Assembly: GCA_963800255.1 (NCBI GenBank)
Contig: CAWDAK010000006.1
Coordinates: 62,001-126,000 of the forward strand
DNA length: 64,000 nucleotides
Direction of reading: 5' to 3'
Source of the DNA: DATFVA01 sp963800255
GTDB taxonomy: Bacteria; Bacteroidota; Ignavibacteria; Ignavibacteriales; Ignavibacteriaceae
Under the pieces are notes generated by a model. It worked only from the letters and a program-made list of their open reading frames with translations, was not told the origin of the DNA and searched no databases. Below, piece by piece: positions 54,396 through 63,039 of this stretch. A program made the translations under genes and the position numbers. The first letter of the stretch is position 1; each line of letters begins with the position of its first letter.

Positions 54396-54437
54396 TCTTC
54401 TTACGTTAGCTCGAAGAAGATGCTGCTTTTGAAGTGA
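54396..54437 (+). pseudogene. short remnant of a T9SS sorting-domain tail
   Basis: The frame encodes SSYVSSKKMLLLK-stop, nearly identical to the end of the secreted protein at 51676 (NDYVSSKKMLLIK). It follows the barrel gene's stop by 4 bp and is not attached to any gene, so it is debris of another secreted-protein gene. Confidence 0.8.
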
Positions 54438-54461
54438 TGGATCGATTTTAAGAGAAAAAGT

Positions 54462-54492
54462 AAGAGGCTGTCTTAAACAGGCAGCCTCTTTT
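54462..54492. terminator. bidirectional hairpin terminator
   Basis: AAGAGGCTG (54462-54470) pairs with CAGCCTCTT (54482-54490), extended by three more pairs around a TAAAC loop, followed by TTCATTTC. It serves the region upstream and the convergent HU gene. Confidence 0.85.
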
Positions 54493-54510
54493 CATTTCAA
54501 GGTAAGAATA

Positions 54511-54807
54511 TTATTTCTTTGGAGGAACTACGGCGTCTTTAGCCTGCTTTGCGATTCTGAATTTCAGTGTCTTCTTTGCAGGTATTACCATTGTTTCACC
54601 GGTAGCAGGATTTCTACCCATTCTTTTCTTCCTGTCAACAACCAGCAATTTACCAAGTCCCGGAATTACGAAAGATTTTTTAGCTTCTTTGTATGATAAA
54701 TTAACTAATTCATCAAGAAACTGACCGGCTAATTTTTTTGTAGTTCCGGTCTTCTTTGAAAGATGATCAAGAATCTGACCTTTGGTCATTGGTTTAGAAA
54801 CTGCCAT
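54511..54807 (-). CDS. HU-family DNA-binding protein
   Basis: The 98-residue product has the HU/IHF core: helical N-terminus (KGQILDHLSKKTGTTKKLAGQFLDEL) and the beta-arm signature VVDRKKRMGRNPATGETMVIPAKKTLKFRIAKQAKDAV. It bends and compacts DNA as a dimer. It is slightly longer at both ends than standard ~90-residue HU. It is monocistronic. Confidence 0.95.
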   Translation of the reverse strand: MAVSKPMTKGQILDHLSKKTGTTKKLAGQFLDELVNLSYKEAKKSFVIPGLGKLLVVDRKKRMGRNPATGETMVIPAKKTLKFRIAKQAKDAVVPPKK

Positions 54808-54906
54808 AGTAAGCCTCTCTTTTTTTGTTTGAATAACTCTTTGCGAAATTTATAAATTTTTAATTCTAAACAAAAATAGAATCTGCTGTTTTTAAAAATT
54901 ATTATG

Positions 54907-54934
54907 AGCCCTGTTAAAGCCTGCTGACGGGGCT
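54907..54934. promoter_or_regulatory. hairpin between divergent HU and receptor genes
   Basis: AGCCCTGT (54907-54914) mirrors ACGGGGCT (54927-54934) with one mismatch, followed by TTTTGTGG. A terminator-like hairpin is unexpected between two divergent genes; it could end a small RNA or be a regulatory leader. Confidence 0.35.
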
Positions 54935-55000
54935 TTTGTGGCTTATCTCTTATTTATTTATTTTTTCACTTAACGATATTAAAAGAGTGCGGTTCTGTCT

Positions 55001-56935
55001 ATGATGAAGTGGTTTGGCTTATTCCTGTTTTTGATCCCGGTGGTATTGGCTTACTCCCAGGATAAAGATTCGGTGTATGTTGATACAACCCGGGCAGGGG
55101 TGGTAGATACTGTCGCTACGGATACAACAGGACTGCTGAGTACTTCAAAGGAAATTGTAAAAGCTGATACTATTGCTCCCATCTACCAAAACCCTTTTTA
55201 TTCAGAAAGTAGATTTCTAAGCAGAAAAGAGATAAATTTCCTCGATTACAGGTATACCGGAGATATGTTCGAACTCTTCGGACCCGGTTTCCTGAGGAAT
55301 TATGGCTTTACAGGGCATCCGGATGAGCTAGTGCTGTACGGTACCAGCGATGTGGGATATTTTCAGAATGGAATATATCTCAACAACAGGAGCTCGGGAA
55401 ACTTCAACCTTAATCTGCAATCTTCCGAAATGATCGACTCGATAGAGATAATTCCTTCCCCCAGAGGATTTCTGTATGGTCCTGTCACTAAACCTGTAAG
55501 CGTAAATTTCCTGGAAAGAGATATCCTGGCAGTAAGACCTTATACAAGAATAAAATATTATGAGGGTCCGGCAGGTGAGGCTTTCATTGACGCTATCTTC
55601 AGTTCAATTCTGTTTAAGGATTTTACTTTTACAGTAGAAATAGCGAACCGTAAAGTTGACCTGAGTTATGCCAACAGTAATTTCAGCATCTGGCAGGGAG
55701 GCGCCCATCTTAAATATCTCTTATCGAATAAGGCGAACCTGACGGCCTCCTATGGCTATAAAGATTATGACGCGGGATTGAACGGAGGTGTAAATGCAGA
55801 TAGCATAACGCAGGCAGGCTTAAACCTTAATGCGTTATTATATGACGAACAAAGGGCTCCCGTTTATTATGCCCAGAGACGCCTGAATATCCTCCAGCAT
55901 AACCTCGGTTTAAGATTACTGGCAGAACCTTTAAAGAATTCACGAACAGATCTGAGTTTATATTACCGTTTCAGTGATGACGGGATAACCAATCCACCGG
56001 ATGTATTAAGCTATCCCCGGAAAAATAAAGATAAAACAGGAGGGGCGTTACTGAAACAGGATCTGAGACTTGCTTTTGCTGATCTTCAGGTTCTTGCTCA
56101 ATACGAGAAAACTAATTTCAAATATATTATTCCCGGTTCAGTATCAGAATATAATTCAAACTGTTTTAGTCTTTCACCTGTATTAACCCTTAACCTGCTT
56201 GACAGTACCATTATCCCTGCTGCTTATTATAAGTTTCAGAATATCAGAAGCGGGGGTTCAGCAACATACAACGGACTGGGATTTGACGTCACCCTTAATC
56301 TCCTGAATAGTCTTAAACTCTATGGAGGGTATTCGAATTACAAATCTGCCGGTCTCAGTGATAATGTTAACACGATAGAACTGTCAGGCGGTTTTCACAT
56401 CGAGCATCTTAACATCGAGCTAAATTTTATCAGCAGGAGTGAAAGCTTCGCCTCCGTTTATTCCATACCATACCTGGCTGAAGAAAACTATTACCTGGAT
56501 CTTGGTACAACAATGATTGGTGGAAATGTTTCTATTAAATTCTGGAAGATACTGCTGGAAGGCAGTTCCTATTATGATTTATCGGACCATAATTCTTTCG
56601 GCGATCATCCTGCACTCTCTATCGCTGAACCTAAAATTAAGCTGAGAGGAGGCATATATTTAGACGGGTACTTCTTTGAAGATAATCTTAACCTTAAAAC
56701 TGGATTCGTCTTCAACTACAACTCACAGCAGAGAGTTTATTCATCTGGACAACTAAGCTACCTCGCAGGTCAGTTTGCAACCATCGATTTCACACTTGCA
56801 GGAGAGATTCAGAAAGTTGCCATTGCATATTTCAGATGGGAAAACCTGCTGGACGAAACTTATTATATAGTTCCTTATTACCCGATGTATAGAAGAGGAA
56901 TTCGTTTCGGGGTAGCCTGGGAACTTTTTAATTAA
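55001..56935 (+). CDS. TonB-dependent-receptor-like outer-membrane protein
   Basis: The 644-residue product has a signal peptide (to about residue 20, AYSQ), a plug-like region (about 80-165: LFGPGFLRNYGFTGHPDELVLYGTSDVGYFQNGIYLNNR...IDSIEIIPSPRGFLYG) and then a barrel of many alternating strands, ending RRGIRFGVAWELFN. The plug has the ...V.I..SP.G.LYG motif of TonB receptors. It may take up a ligand together with the downstream glycosyltransferase's envelope function, but no substrate is readable. Confidence 0.8.
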   Translation: MMKWFGLFLFLIPVVLAYSQDKDSVYVDTTRAGVVDTVATDTTGLLSTSKEIVKADTIAPIYQNPFYSESRFLSRKEINFLDYRYTGDMFELFGPGFLRNYGFTGHPDELVLYGTSDVGYFQNGIYLNNRSSGNFNLNLQSSEMIDSIEIIPSPRGFLYGPVTKPVSVNFLERDILAVRPYTRIKYYEGPAGEAFIDAIFSSILFKDFTFTVEIANRKVDLSYANSNFSIWQGGAHLKYLLSNKANLTASYGYKDYDAGLNGGVNADSITQAGLNLNALLYDEQRAPVYYAQRRLNILQHNLGLRLLAEPLKNSRTDLSLYYRFSDDGITNPPDVLSYPRKNKDKTGGALLKQDLRLAFADLQVLAQYEKTNFKYIIPGSVSEYNSNCFSLSPVLTLNLLDSTIIPAAYYKFQNIRSGGSATYNGLGFDVTLNLLNSLKLYGGYSNYKSAGLSDNVNTIELSGGFHIEHLNIELNFISRSESFASVYSIPYLAEENYYLDLGTTMIGGNVSIKFWKILLEGSSYYDLSDHNSFGDHPALSIAEPKIKLRGGIYLDGYFFEDNLNLKTGFVFNYNSQQRVYSSGQLSYLAGQFATIDFTLAGEIQKVAIAYFRWENLLDETYYIVPYYPMYRRGIRFGVAWELFN

Positions 56936-56952
56936 AGATTCTCCTAAATAAT

Positions 56953-58317
56953 TTGAATTCCTTGAAACTAAATAGCCGGAAGTCGTTTTTGCTGCTCATA
57001 ACTGCCGGTTTTTTTCTTGAAGCCCTATATGTTTTTTTCCTCTTAAATAACGGCGGCGGTGATATCGGGCTTTATATGTTTATTTACTTTGAAGCCTTCA
57101 TCATTTTTTTCTTCGGGTATTATATAGTAAAAAATGGTGCTCCCGACAGCGGGGTGACAATGCCATTCATAAGCAGATTACTCTCAGACCGCGATTCTGA
57201 TAGGACAAACTTTTCTCTTCCGTTAATAATTATTTTCTTCGGAATATTATTCAGGCTTACGCTGATTCCTACGGTACCCGCGACGTCACCTGATGTATAC
57301 AGGTATATCTGGGAAGGGAAAATTATATCCAATGGATATAATCCTTATGAATATTCACCTGATGCAGAACAGCTGGCGGAACTAAGAGATGATCTTTACA
57401 CAAAGGTTACTTTTAAGAACCTGCCCACGATCTACCCCCCGGCTGCACAGATCATTTTTCTTGCTTCTTATAGTCTGACCGGAAATAGTTTAACAGGATT
57501 GAAATTAATTTACCTGCTCTGTGAAATCATTACGATGATTTTCCTTTTGAAGCTTTTAATTCTTAAGGGAAAGGATGCGAATTTAGTGATGCTCTATGCC
57601 TGGCTGCCGCTTCCTGTAATGGAATATTTTGTGAATGCCCATATAGACGCAGCAGGTATAATGTTCCTTGTTATGTTTATCTATTTTCTTGAGAAGGGGA
57701 AGTTGGTGCCTTCAGCATTAGCTTTTTCATTGGCGTTTCTTACAAAGCTCTACCCGGTGTTTTTAATTCCGCTGCTTGTTAAAAAATTAAGAATGCGGAG
57801 ATTTCTCTATTTTATACTAGTCTTTATCTTCACTTCTGTATTATTTTATTATCCCTTCTTAAATGGCGGTCAGTCTGTAACAAAAATGTTAAGTATATAT
57901 GCGAATAAATGGGAGTTTAACGCTTCGGTGTACTACCTGCTAGCTGCTGTAATTCCTGACAGGGAAACCGCACGACTCATCTGCGGTATCCTGCTCCTCA
58001 TTTCGATTGGATATATTGCCAGCTATTATAAGGATTTTGTGAAAGGTGCATTTGGAGTGCTCCTGGCGGTAATCATATTATCACCCGTAGTATACCCATG
58101 GTACCTCGGCTGGATAAGTGCAGTAAATCCTTTCGCTGGATTTTATTCTGTATTAAGTCTTTTGTTTACAGTTAATCTTTCTAATTTCACACCGCTAGGT
58201 GAAGTCTGGCATGAGTATTTCCCGGTTATATTCACCGAATATGCAATTTTCTTTGTTCTGTTTGCCTACGATCTGTATCATCAAAGAACAGGAAAAACTT
58301 TTAAGGATCTTCTTTAA
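56953..58317 (+). CDS. polytopic membrane glycosyltransferase, GT87/mannosyltransferase-like
   Basis: The 454-residue product has about 11 membrane helices. After the third helix comes SPDVYRYIWEGKIISNGYNPYEYSP, the periplasmic Asp-containing loop of GT-C/GT87-like enzymes that use polyprenyl-phosphate sugars. LPTIYPPAAQ and AHIDAAG are further family features. The start is a TTG (56953, or 56962), with no strong ribosome site. It follows the receptor gene by 17 bp. The sugar and acceptor are unknown. Confidence 0.8.
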   Translation: MNSLKLNSRKSFLLLITAGFFLEALYVFFLLNNGGGDIGLYMFIYFEAFIIFFFGYYIVKNGAPDSGVTMPFISRLLSDRDSDRTNFSLPLIIIFFGILFRLTLIPTVPATSPDVYRYIWEGKIISNGYNPYEYSPDAEQLAELRDDLYTKVTFKNLPTIYPPAAQIIFLASYSLTGNSLTGLKLIYLLCEIITMIFLLKLLILKGKDANLVMLYAWLPLPVMEYFVNAHIDAAGIMFLVMFIYFLEKGKLVPSALAFSLAFLTKLYPVFLIPLLVKKLRMRRFLYFILVFIFTSVLFYYPFLNGGQSVTKMLSIYANKWEFNASVYYLLAAVIPDRETARLICGILLLISIGYIASYYKDFVKGAFGVLLAVIILSPVVYPWYLGWISAVNPFAGFYSVLSLLFTVNLSNFTPLGEVWHEYFPVIFTEYAIFFVLFAYDLYHQRTGKTFKDLL

Positions 58318-58333
58318 TAAGTAAGCCGCAGTG

Positions 58334-60166
58334 TCAGTCTGTTCGTCCCCCCAGATGCTTCGCAAGGAATTCCTCCATAGCCATGTAGAACTCGAATTTG
58401 TTTTCTTCGTTATGAAAACCGTGTCCCTCATTATCCTTAACAATATAAGGTACATCAATGTTTTTTTTCTTCAGGGCTTCAACGATCTGATCAGATTCTG
58501 ATTTGGCTACACGGGGATCATTAGCGCCCTGCGCAATAAGCAGCGGTGCTTTTATCTTATCCACGTGATAAACAGGTGAAGCTGATTCCATAAGCTCCTT
58601 ATCCTCTTCAGGATTTCCAACCATTTCGTATATCATCTGCAGATAAGGCTCCCAGTAAGGAGGGATAGACTTCATAAAAGTGAAGAGGTTAGATACGCCC
58701 ACGTAATCAACCCCGCAGGCATAGAGGTCAGGGGTGAACGTGAGTCCTGCCAGTACTGCATAACCACCATAAGATCCGCCGTATATGGCTATCTTCTTCT
58801 CATCCGCAATTCCCTCTTTTATCAGCCACATCGCTCCATCAGTTACATCATTCTGCATAGCTTTCCCCCATTGTTTAAAACTGATTTCCCAGAAATTTCG
58901 TCCATAGCCTGTAGAGCCTCTGAAGTTGATCTGGAGAACAGCATACCCTCTGTTGGCAAGGAACTGAACCTCGGGATTGAATCCCCATGTGTCACGGTGC
59001 CAGGGTCCTCCGTGAGGGTTTACCACAACGGGAAGCGACTGCGGCTTTAGTCCCTTAGGCAGAGTAAGGTAACCGTGGATCTTCAGTCCATCACGCGATT
59101 CAAACTCTATAGGCTTCATATCAGCCATATCATTTTCGTTAAGCCAGGGACTAACGTCGGCCAACTTCTTAAATTCCTTATTATTCAAATTATAATAATA
59201 ATAAGCCCCGCGTGACTTATCACTGTAGGTTCTTATCAGCATTTTATCTTCATCCCGATTAGAATGAGACACCACCACTTCATAGCCGGGAAGCCTTTTC
59301 TCAAGGTCCTGCTGGAGCAGCTTTCTTTCTTCATCAAAAAAATGATAATGGCGTTTATCAGTCACGAAGGTAACCCCGGTAATAATTTTCCTCTTATCAG
59401 AACTTAAAAGATTAGAAACATCAACCCCAGGATGCTCAAAAATAACTTCAAGTTCTTTGTTATTCTCGATGTCATACTTAACAATGGCAAGCTTATCCCG
59501 GCCTTTGTTGGATATCATATATACAAGGCTGTTGTCATATGTGAACATTCCCGGTGAAAGCGTTTCCTTAAAATTGCTTGTAGTTACCAGCCTGAAATCA
59601 TCTGTTTCATTTTTTCTGTAGAGTATGCCTGTGTTTACTCCATCTGTAGTTGCGGCAATCCTTAATTTACCATCGTGATCCGTAACCCAGCCGGTAATAT
59701 TTCCCGGGTTCTCCGCAATCATTTTCATTTCACCGGAATTCACGTTTACCCGGTACACATCAAATATCCTGGCATCTCTTTTATTCATAGCAATCAGAAG
59801 TTCATCATCATTATCCTTCAGCTCATCTATAAGCTCCACCCTCACCTTTTCAAAGGGAGTAAGATCTTTCTGATTGGCTCCGTCTATATCTACCGCATAA
59901 AGTCTGAAATTCTCATCCCCGCCTTTATCCTGTACATAGGCAATACGCTTGTTATTAGCCCAGAAATACCCGGAGATGTCTCTTTCTTCTGCAGAGGTAA
60001 GTCTTTTAATATCATCCCGTCCTATTTTCTGAATAAATACATTAAGCCTGTTCTTCCAGGGCATCATAAAAGCCAGGTGTTCACCATCAGGCGAAAGCTG
60101 AAACGCCGTTTTCTCGGGGTTCTTAAAAAAATCCTCCAGCGGAATAAGAGGTGCATTTAATTCCAA
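58334..60166 (-). CDS. S9-family prolyl oligopeptidase/acylaminoacyl-peptidase
   Basis: The 610-residue product has an N-terminal beta-propeller (about 1-340) and an alpha/beta-hydrolase domain. The catalytic triad is visible: Ser in AIYGGSYGGYAVLAG, Asp in AQGANDPRV, His in DNEGHGFHNEEN; NPHGGPWHRD gives the oxyanion region. No signal peptide, so probably cytoplasmic. It removes dipeptides or acylated residues from short peptides. It is convergent with the glycosyltransferase gene (16-bp gap). Confidence 0.95.
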   Translation of the reverse strand: MELNAPLIPLEDFFKNPEKTAFQLSPDGEHLAFMMPWKNRLNVFIQKIGRDDIKRLTSAEERDISGYFWANNKRIAYVQDKGGDENFRLYAVDIDGANQKDLTPFEKVRVELIDELKDNDDELLIAMNKRDARIFDVYRVNVNSGEMKMIAENPGNITGWVTDHDGKLRIAATTDGVNTGILYRKNETDDFRLVTTSNFKETLSPGMFTYDNSLVYMISNKGRDKLAIVKYDIENNKELEVIFEHPGVDVSNLLSSDKRKIITGVTFVTDKRHYHFFDEERKLLQQDLEKRLPGYEVVVSHSNRDEDKMLIRTYSDKSRGAYYYYNLNNKEFKKLADVSPWLNENDMADMKPIEFESRDGLKIHGYLTLPKGLKPQSLPVVVNPHGGPWHRDTWGFNPEVQFLANRGYAVLQINFRGSTGYGRNFWEISFKQWGKAMQNDVTDGAMWLIKEGIADEKKIAIYGGSYGGYAVLAGLTFTPDLYACGVDYVGVSNLFTFMKSIPPYWEPYLQMIYEMVGNPEEDKELMESASPVYHVDKIKAPLLIAQGANDPRVAKSESDQIVEALKKKNIDVPYIVKDNEGHGFHNEENKFEFYMAMEEFLAKHLGGRTD

Positions 60167-60266
60167 AGCATTTTCCCTTCAGTTTTATTCAGATAAATAA
60201 TTTTAATCATAAAGATAATAATATAGGCAGGAAATTTTAGTGTGCTGTGTTATGAGCTGTTAATAT

Positions 60267-60337
60267 GCGTATAGTAATCGATCTGCTTGCGGTTTGCACG
60301 GAAGAAGGCAATGTCCAGAGAAAATGGACATTGAGGA
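60267..60337 (-). pseudogene. fragment of a LytTR-type response regulator
   Basis: Reverse-strand translation gives LDIAFFRANRKQIDYYTHINSS-type residues before a stop at about 60,260. AFFRANRKQI closely matches AFFRANRKHI in the intact LytTR gene next door, with 21 of 25 bases shared (60285-60309). It appears to be a relic of a duplicated regulator. The adjacent ATGTCCA/TGGACAT hairpin (60311-60331) lies beside it. Confidence 0.6.
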
Positions 60338-60413
60338 CATAATATAAGCACTTTCCCGCAGGGCAGGACAAGCTACTCGAAGGTTCGTTCGGAATGATAA
60401 TTAGAGAAAAAGT

Positions 60414-61133
60414 CTACAGGCTCAGCATATCCTTGAATTTTATTGCCTGTCTTCTGGATACTTCGACCTTATTGCCGCCTTTTAATTTTACAAGAAGGCC
60501 GCCGTTGAGCCAGGGCTCAATATTCTCGATCCATTTAAGGTTAACAATATGTTTACGGTTAGCCCGGAAGAAGGCTTTATTATCAAGTCTTTCGTCGAGG
60601 TAGTTTAAAGTTCTGAGTATTAAAGGTTTGTTATCTTCAAAGTAGAGTCTTACGTAGTTCCCTTCTGATTCGAATAAACGAACAGTAGAAAGCTTTACGA
60701 ACCAGCACCTGTCGCCGTCCTTTACAAAAACCTGGTCGTTCTCGGTAAGTACAGGTGTGTCATCTGCTTCAATTTGATCCTTCTTATTCTTTTCAAGCAG
60801 CCTTTTTACAGTATCTTCAAGCCTCTTCGGTTCAATAGGTTTAAGAAGATAGTCCATTGCATTATACTCAAAAGCTTTTAGTGCATACTCATCATAAGCT
60901 GTTGTGAAAACCACAGTGGGTACGCTGTCAAGTTCTTCCAGCATCTCAAAACCATTCTTGCCGGGCATCTGAATATCAAGAAAGATAAGCTCGGGATTAA
61001 GTTCAGTAATCTTGTTCAGGGCATCTTCAGCATTAACTGCTTCGCCCACTACTGCGATCTCTTTAAAAGGATTTAAGAGTCTGCGCAGTTCAGTACGCGC
61101 GAGACGTTCATCATCTACTATTAAAGCTTTCAT
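60414..61133 (-). CDS. LytTR-family response regulator
   Basis: The 239-residue product has an intact receiver (DD at 7-8, acceptor D53 in FLDIQMPG, Lys K98 in LLKPIEP) and a LytTR DNA-binding domain (about 140-239: WFVKLSTVRLFESEGNYVRLYF...FFRANRKHIVNLKWI...VEVSRRQAIKFKDML). It overlaps the upstream sensor kinase by 23 bp, so the two form a two-component system. Target genes are unknown; LytTR regulators often control envelope or exopolysaccharide genes. Confidence 0.95.
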   Translation of the reverse strand: MKALIVDDERLARTELRRLLNPFKEIAVVGEAVNAEDALNKITELNPELIFLDIQMPGKNGFEMLEELDSVPTVVFTTAYDEYALKAFEYNAMDYLLKPIEPKRLEDTVKRLLEKNKKDQIEADDTPVLTENDQVFVKDGDRCWFVKLSTVRLFESEGNYVRLYFEDNKPLILRTLNYLDERLDNKAFFRANRKHIVNLKWIENIEPWLNGGLLVKLKGGNKVEVSRRQAIKFKDMLSL

Positions 61134-62268
61134 TTATTTTTCCTCCTGTTGGGATAATAACTTCTGCAAGAACTTCATTTTGTGATGTATTCCGAATTTT
61201 AAATGAACCGAATTCGCCATAAAGAAGGTTCAGTCTGTGTTTAGTATTCTGTATACCAAAACCGGTGGCGTTTTTAAGATCCTCTTCACTGAGCTGACCT
61301 GTATTTGAGATCAGGATATGCAGCTTTGAGTCTTCTAAGAAAGAGGCAACCGAAATACTGCCGCCGTTTGTTTTCTTAGATATGCCATGCTTAATACCAT
61401 TCTCAACCAGGGTCTGCACCATCATCGGAGGTATTTCAGTTTTTGCTGCCTTCGGTTCTGTTTTAATTGTGTAATTTAATCTTTCTTCGAATCTTATTTT
61501 TTCAAGGTCGAGGTAATCTACAACAGTCTGCATCTCATCTTCAAGTGTTACCGTTTCACTTTTTTCAATCCTTAATGAATACCTGAGAATGTTTGAAAGT
61601 TTAGTAACGGCTATTTTTGCCGAAGAGGGATCTTCTTCAATTAAAGCCCTTATGCTGTTAAGGGCGTTGAACATAAAATGGGGATTAAGCTGACTCTTTA
61701 AGGTCTTCAGTTCAAAATCTTTTACAGCAGCCTCCCAGATCAGGGCTTCAATCTCAACCTTCTTGTAGTTCTGGAAAAAATGAACTGAAAAATAAATAAG
61801 CTGCCAGAGGAGTATAACGCTGCTAAGGTTGAACGTCCATATAAGGGGAGTAGCCGGTTTGAATTCCGACATATTATAAAAACTGCCGCTAAGGTTTATG
61901 GAAAAGAATACAGCGGAAAGTAGAATGCCGATAGTAAGGCTTGATATAAGTACCCTCGGAACGATTTTTTTCAGAGGCAGCTCAAGCCACCCTTTTTTCT
62001 TGATGGTCATCCGGAGGAAATGGGTGGAAGTAAGACCCAGGATACAGATGAAAAGAAACAGCAGGCCCTTCTGCCATGTAAAAGATTCGAAGGAGAACAT
62101 GGCGATCAGGTTCACAGCTGCGTAGAAAGCCCACCCGGAAGCCTGAGATATCCAATAGGCTCTATTTCTGCTAATCCTTGAAATATTCTCTCCGACCTGT
62201 TTCTTCCTGTTAAAATTTAATGGTACAGTTCCGGTTTTAAGTTTAATATCGTGCGTAAAATCAGTCAT
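61111..62268 (-). CDS. LytS-like sensor histidine kinase (His_kinase PF06580 type)
   Basis: The 385-residue product has four membrane helices (about 40-165), no extracellular domain, then the kinase domain LKSQLNPHFMFNALNSIRAL with phospho-acceptor H197 and an ATPase domain (VQTLVENGIKHGI; GFGIQNTKHRLNLLYG). The short loops suggest it senses something in the membrane or is controlled by other proteins. It precedes and overlaps its response regulator. Confidence 0.94.
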   Translation of the reverse strand: MTDFTHDIKLKTGTVPLNFNRKKQVGENISRISRNRAYWISQASGWAFYAAVNLIAMFSFESFTWQKGLLFLFICILGLTSTHFLRMTIKKKGWLELPLKKIVPRVLISSLTIGILLSAVFFSINLSGSFYNMSEFKPATPLIWTFNLSSVILLWQLIYFSVHFFQNYKKVEIEALIWEAAVKDFELKTLKSQLNPHFMFNALNSIRALIEEDPSSAKIAVTKLSNILRYSLRIEKSETVTLEDEMQTVVDYLDLEKIRFEERLNYTIKTEPKAAKTEIPPMMVQTLVENGIKHGISKKTNGGSISVASFLEDSKLHILISNTGQLSEEDLKNATGFGIQNTKHRLNLLYGEFGSFKIRNTSQNEVLAEVIIPTGGKINESFNSR

Positions 62269-62343
62269 AAATATAATCGTAATGTCAGTAAAAGGAAATT
62301 TTAACCTTTAGATCAAATTGTTTCTGCAGGCACTGTAAAATTA

Positions 62344-62362
62344 GCCTTATTGTTCCTAAGGC
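62344..62362 (+). terminator. possible hairpin in the divergent gap
   Basis: GCCTTA (62344-62349) mirrors TAAGGC (62357-62362), followed by AGCTTTTCTTT. The stem is short and the position, upstream of both flanking genes, does not fit a coding-gene terminator. Confidence 0.25.
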
Positions 62363-62452
62363 AGCTTTTCTTTATTACGACCGGTTTTATAGGAGGATGA
62401 ATGGAGACTCGACTAGAGCTGTTTTGTAAGCCGTCCAGTCCTGTAAAACCAA

Positions 62453-62492
62453 TTTTAAGCCAATTTTAAGAATTCTCTTAGATATTTTTAAG
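62453..62492 (+). promoter_or_regulatory. 11-bp-phased TTTTAAG repeats upstream of the DUF2231 operon
   Basis: TTTTAAG occurs at 62453-62459, 62464-62470 and 62486-62492, steps of 11 and 22 bp; a degenerate unit (CTCTTAG, 62475-62481) fills the gap. CCAATTTTAAG is repeated exactly at 62449-62470. Phased direct repeats are the usual binding pattern of OmpR/PhoB-type regulators, and such a regulator is encoded in this operon. Autoregulation is inferred. Confidence 0.5.
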
Positions 62493-62531
62493 TGTCTCTG
62501 TGTAGGTTTCAGATCAAAAAAGGAGAATGCA

Positions 62532-63029
62532 ATGATTGACTTCCAACATCTTCACCCTATGATAGTTCATTTCCCTATTGCTTTATTGATTGTGGGATTA
62601 CTGGCAGATAGTATAGGATTATTTTCAAAAAAAGAGTTTTTCTCTAAAGCCGGATTCTACCTTTTGATACTGGGTACGCTCGGAGTTATTGCTTCTTATT
62701 TTTCCGGCAACCTTGCGGGAGCTGGAGTAACCGAAGCCGGTTCCCTGAAACAGGCTCTTGAAACTCATGAGGATGCTGCGGAATTGTCGATATGGCTTAT
62801 GTCATTTGCAGCCCTGGTAAGAATTAGCTTTGTAGTTGTTAAGAGATATTCCGGAAGTTTAAAATGGATCGCTTTTGCATTATTTTTGATTGGTGTGCTA
62901 TCAATCGCACGGACAGGCTACTATGGCGGGGAGCTGGTTTACAAACATGCAGCTGGAGTTCAGTTCAACCTGGGTTTTGATAATCCGGATGCTCAGAATT
63001 TAAATATTAATGCAGATGACGAGGATTAA
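62532..63029 (+). CDS. DUF2231-family membrane protein
   Basis: The 165-residue product has four membrane helices, opening with FQHLHPMIVHFPIALLIVGLLAD, the DUF2231 signature (His-rich first helix), and later ETHEDAAELSIWLMSF and TGYYGGELVYKHAAGV. Family members may bind haem or metal through these histidines; not proven. AAAAAAGGAGA stands before the ATG. It begins a three-gene operon with a response regulator (10-bp gap) and kinase. Confidence 0.88.
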   Translation: MIDFQHLHPMIVHFPIALLIVGLLADSIGLFSKKEFFSKAGFYLLILGTLGVIASYFSGNLAGAGVTEAGSLKQALETHEDAAELSIWLMSFAALVRISFVVVKRYSGSLKWIAFALFLIGVLSIARTGYYGGELVYKHAAGVQFNLGFDNPDAQNLNINADDED

Positions 63030-63039
63030 ACAAAAATAA

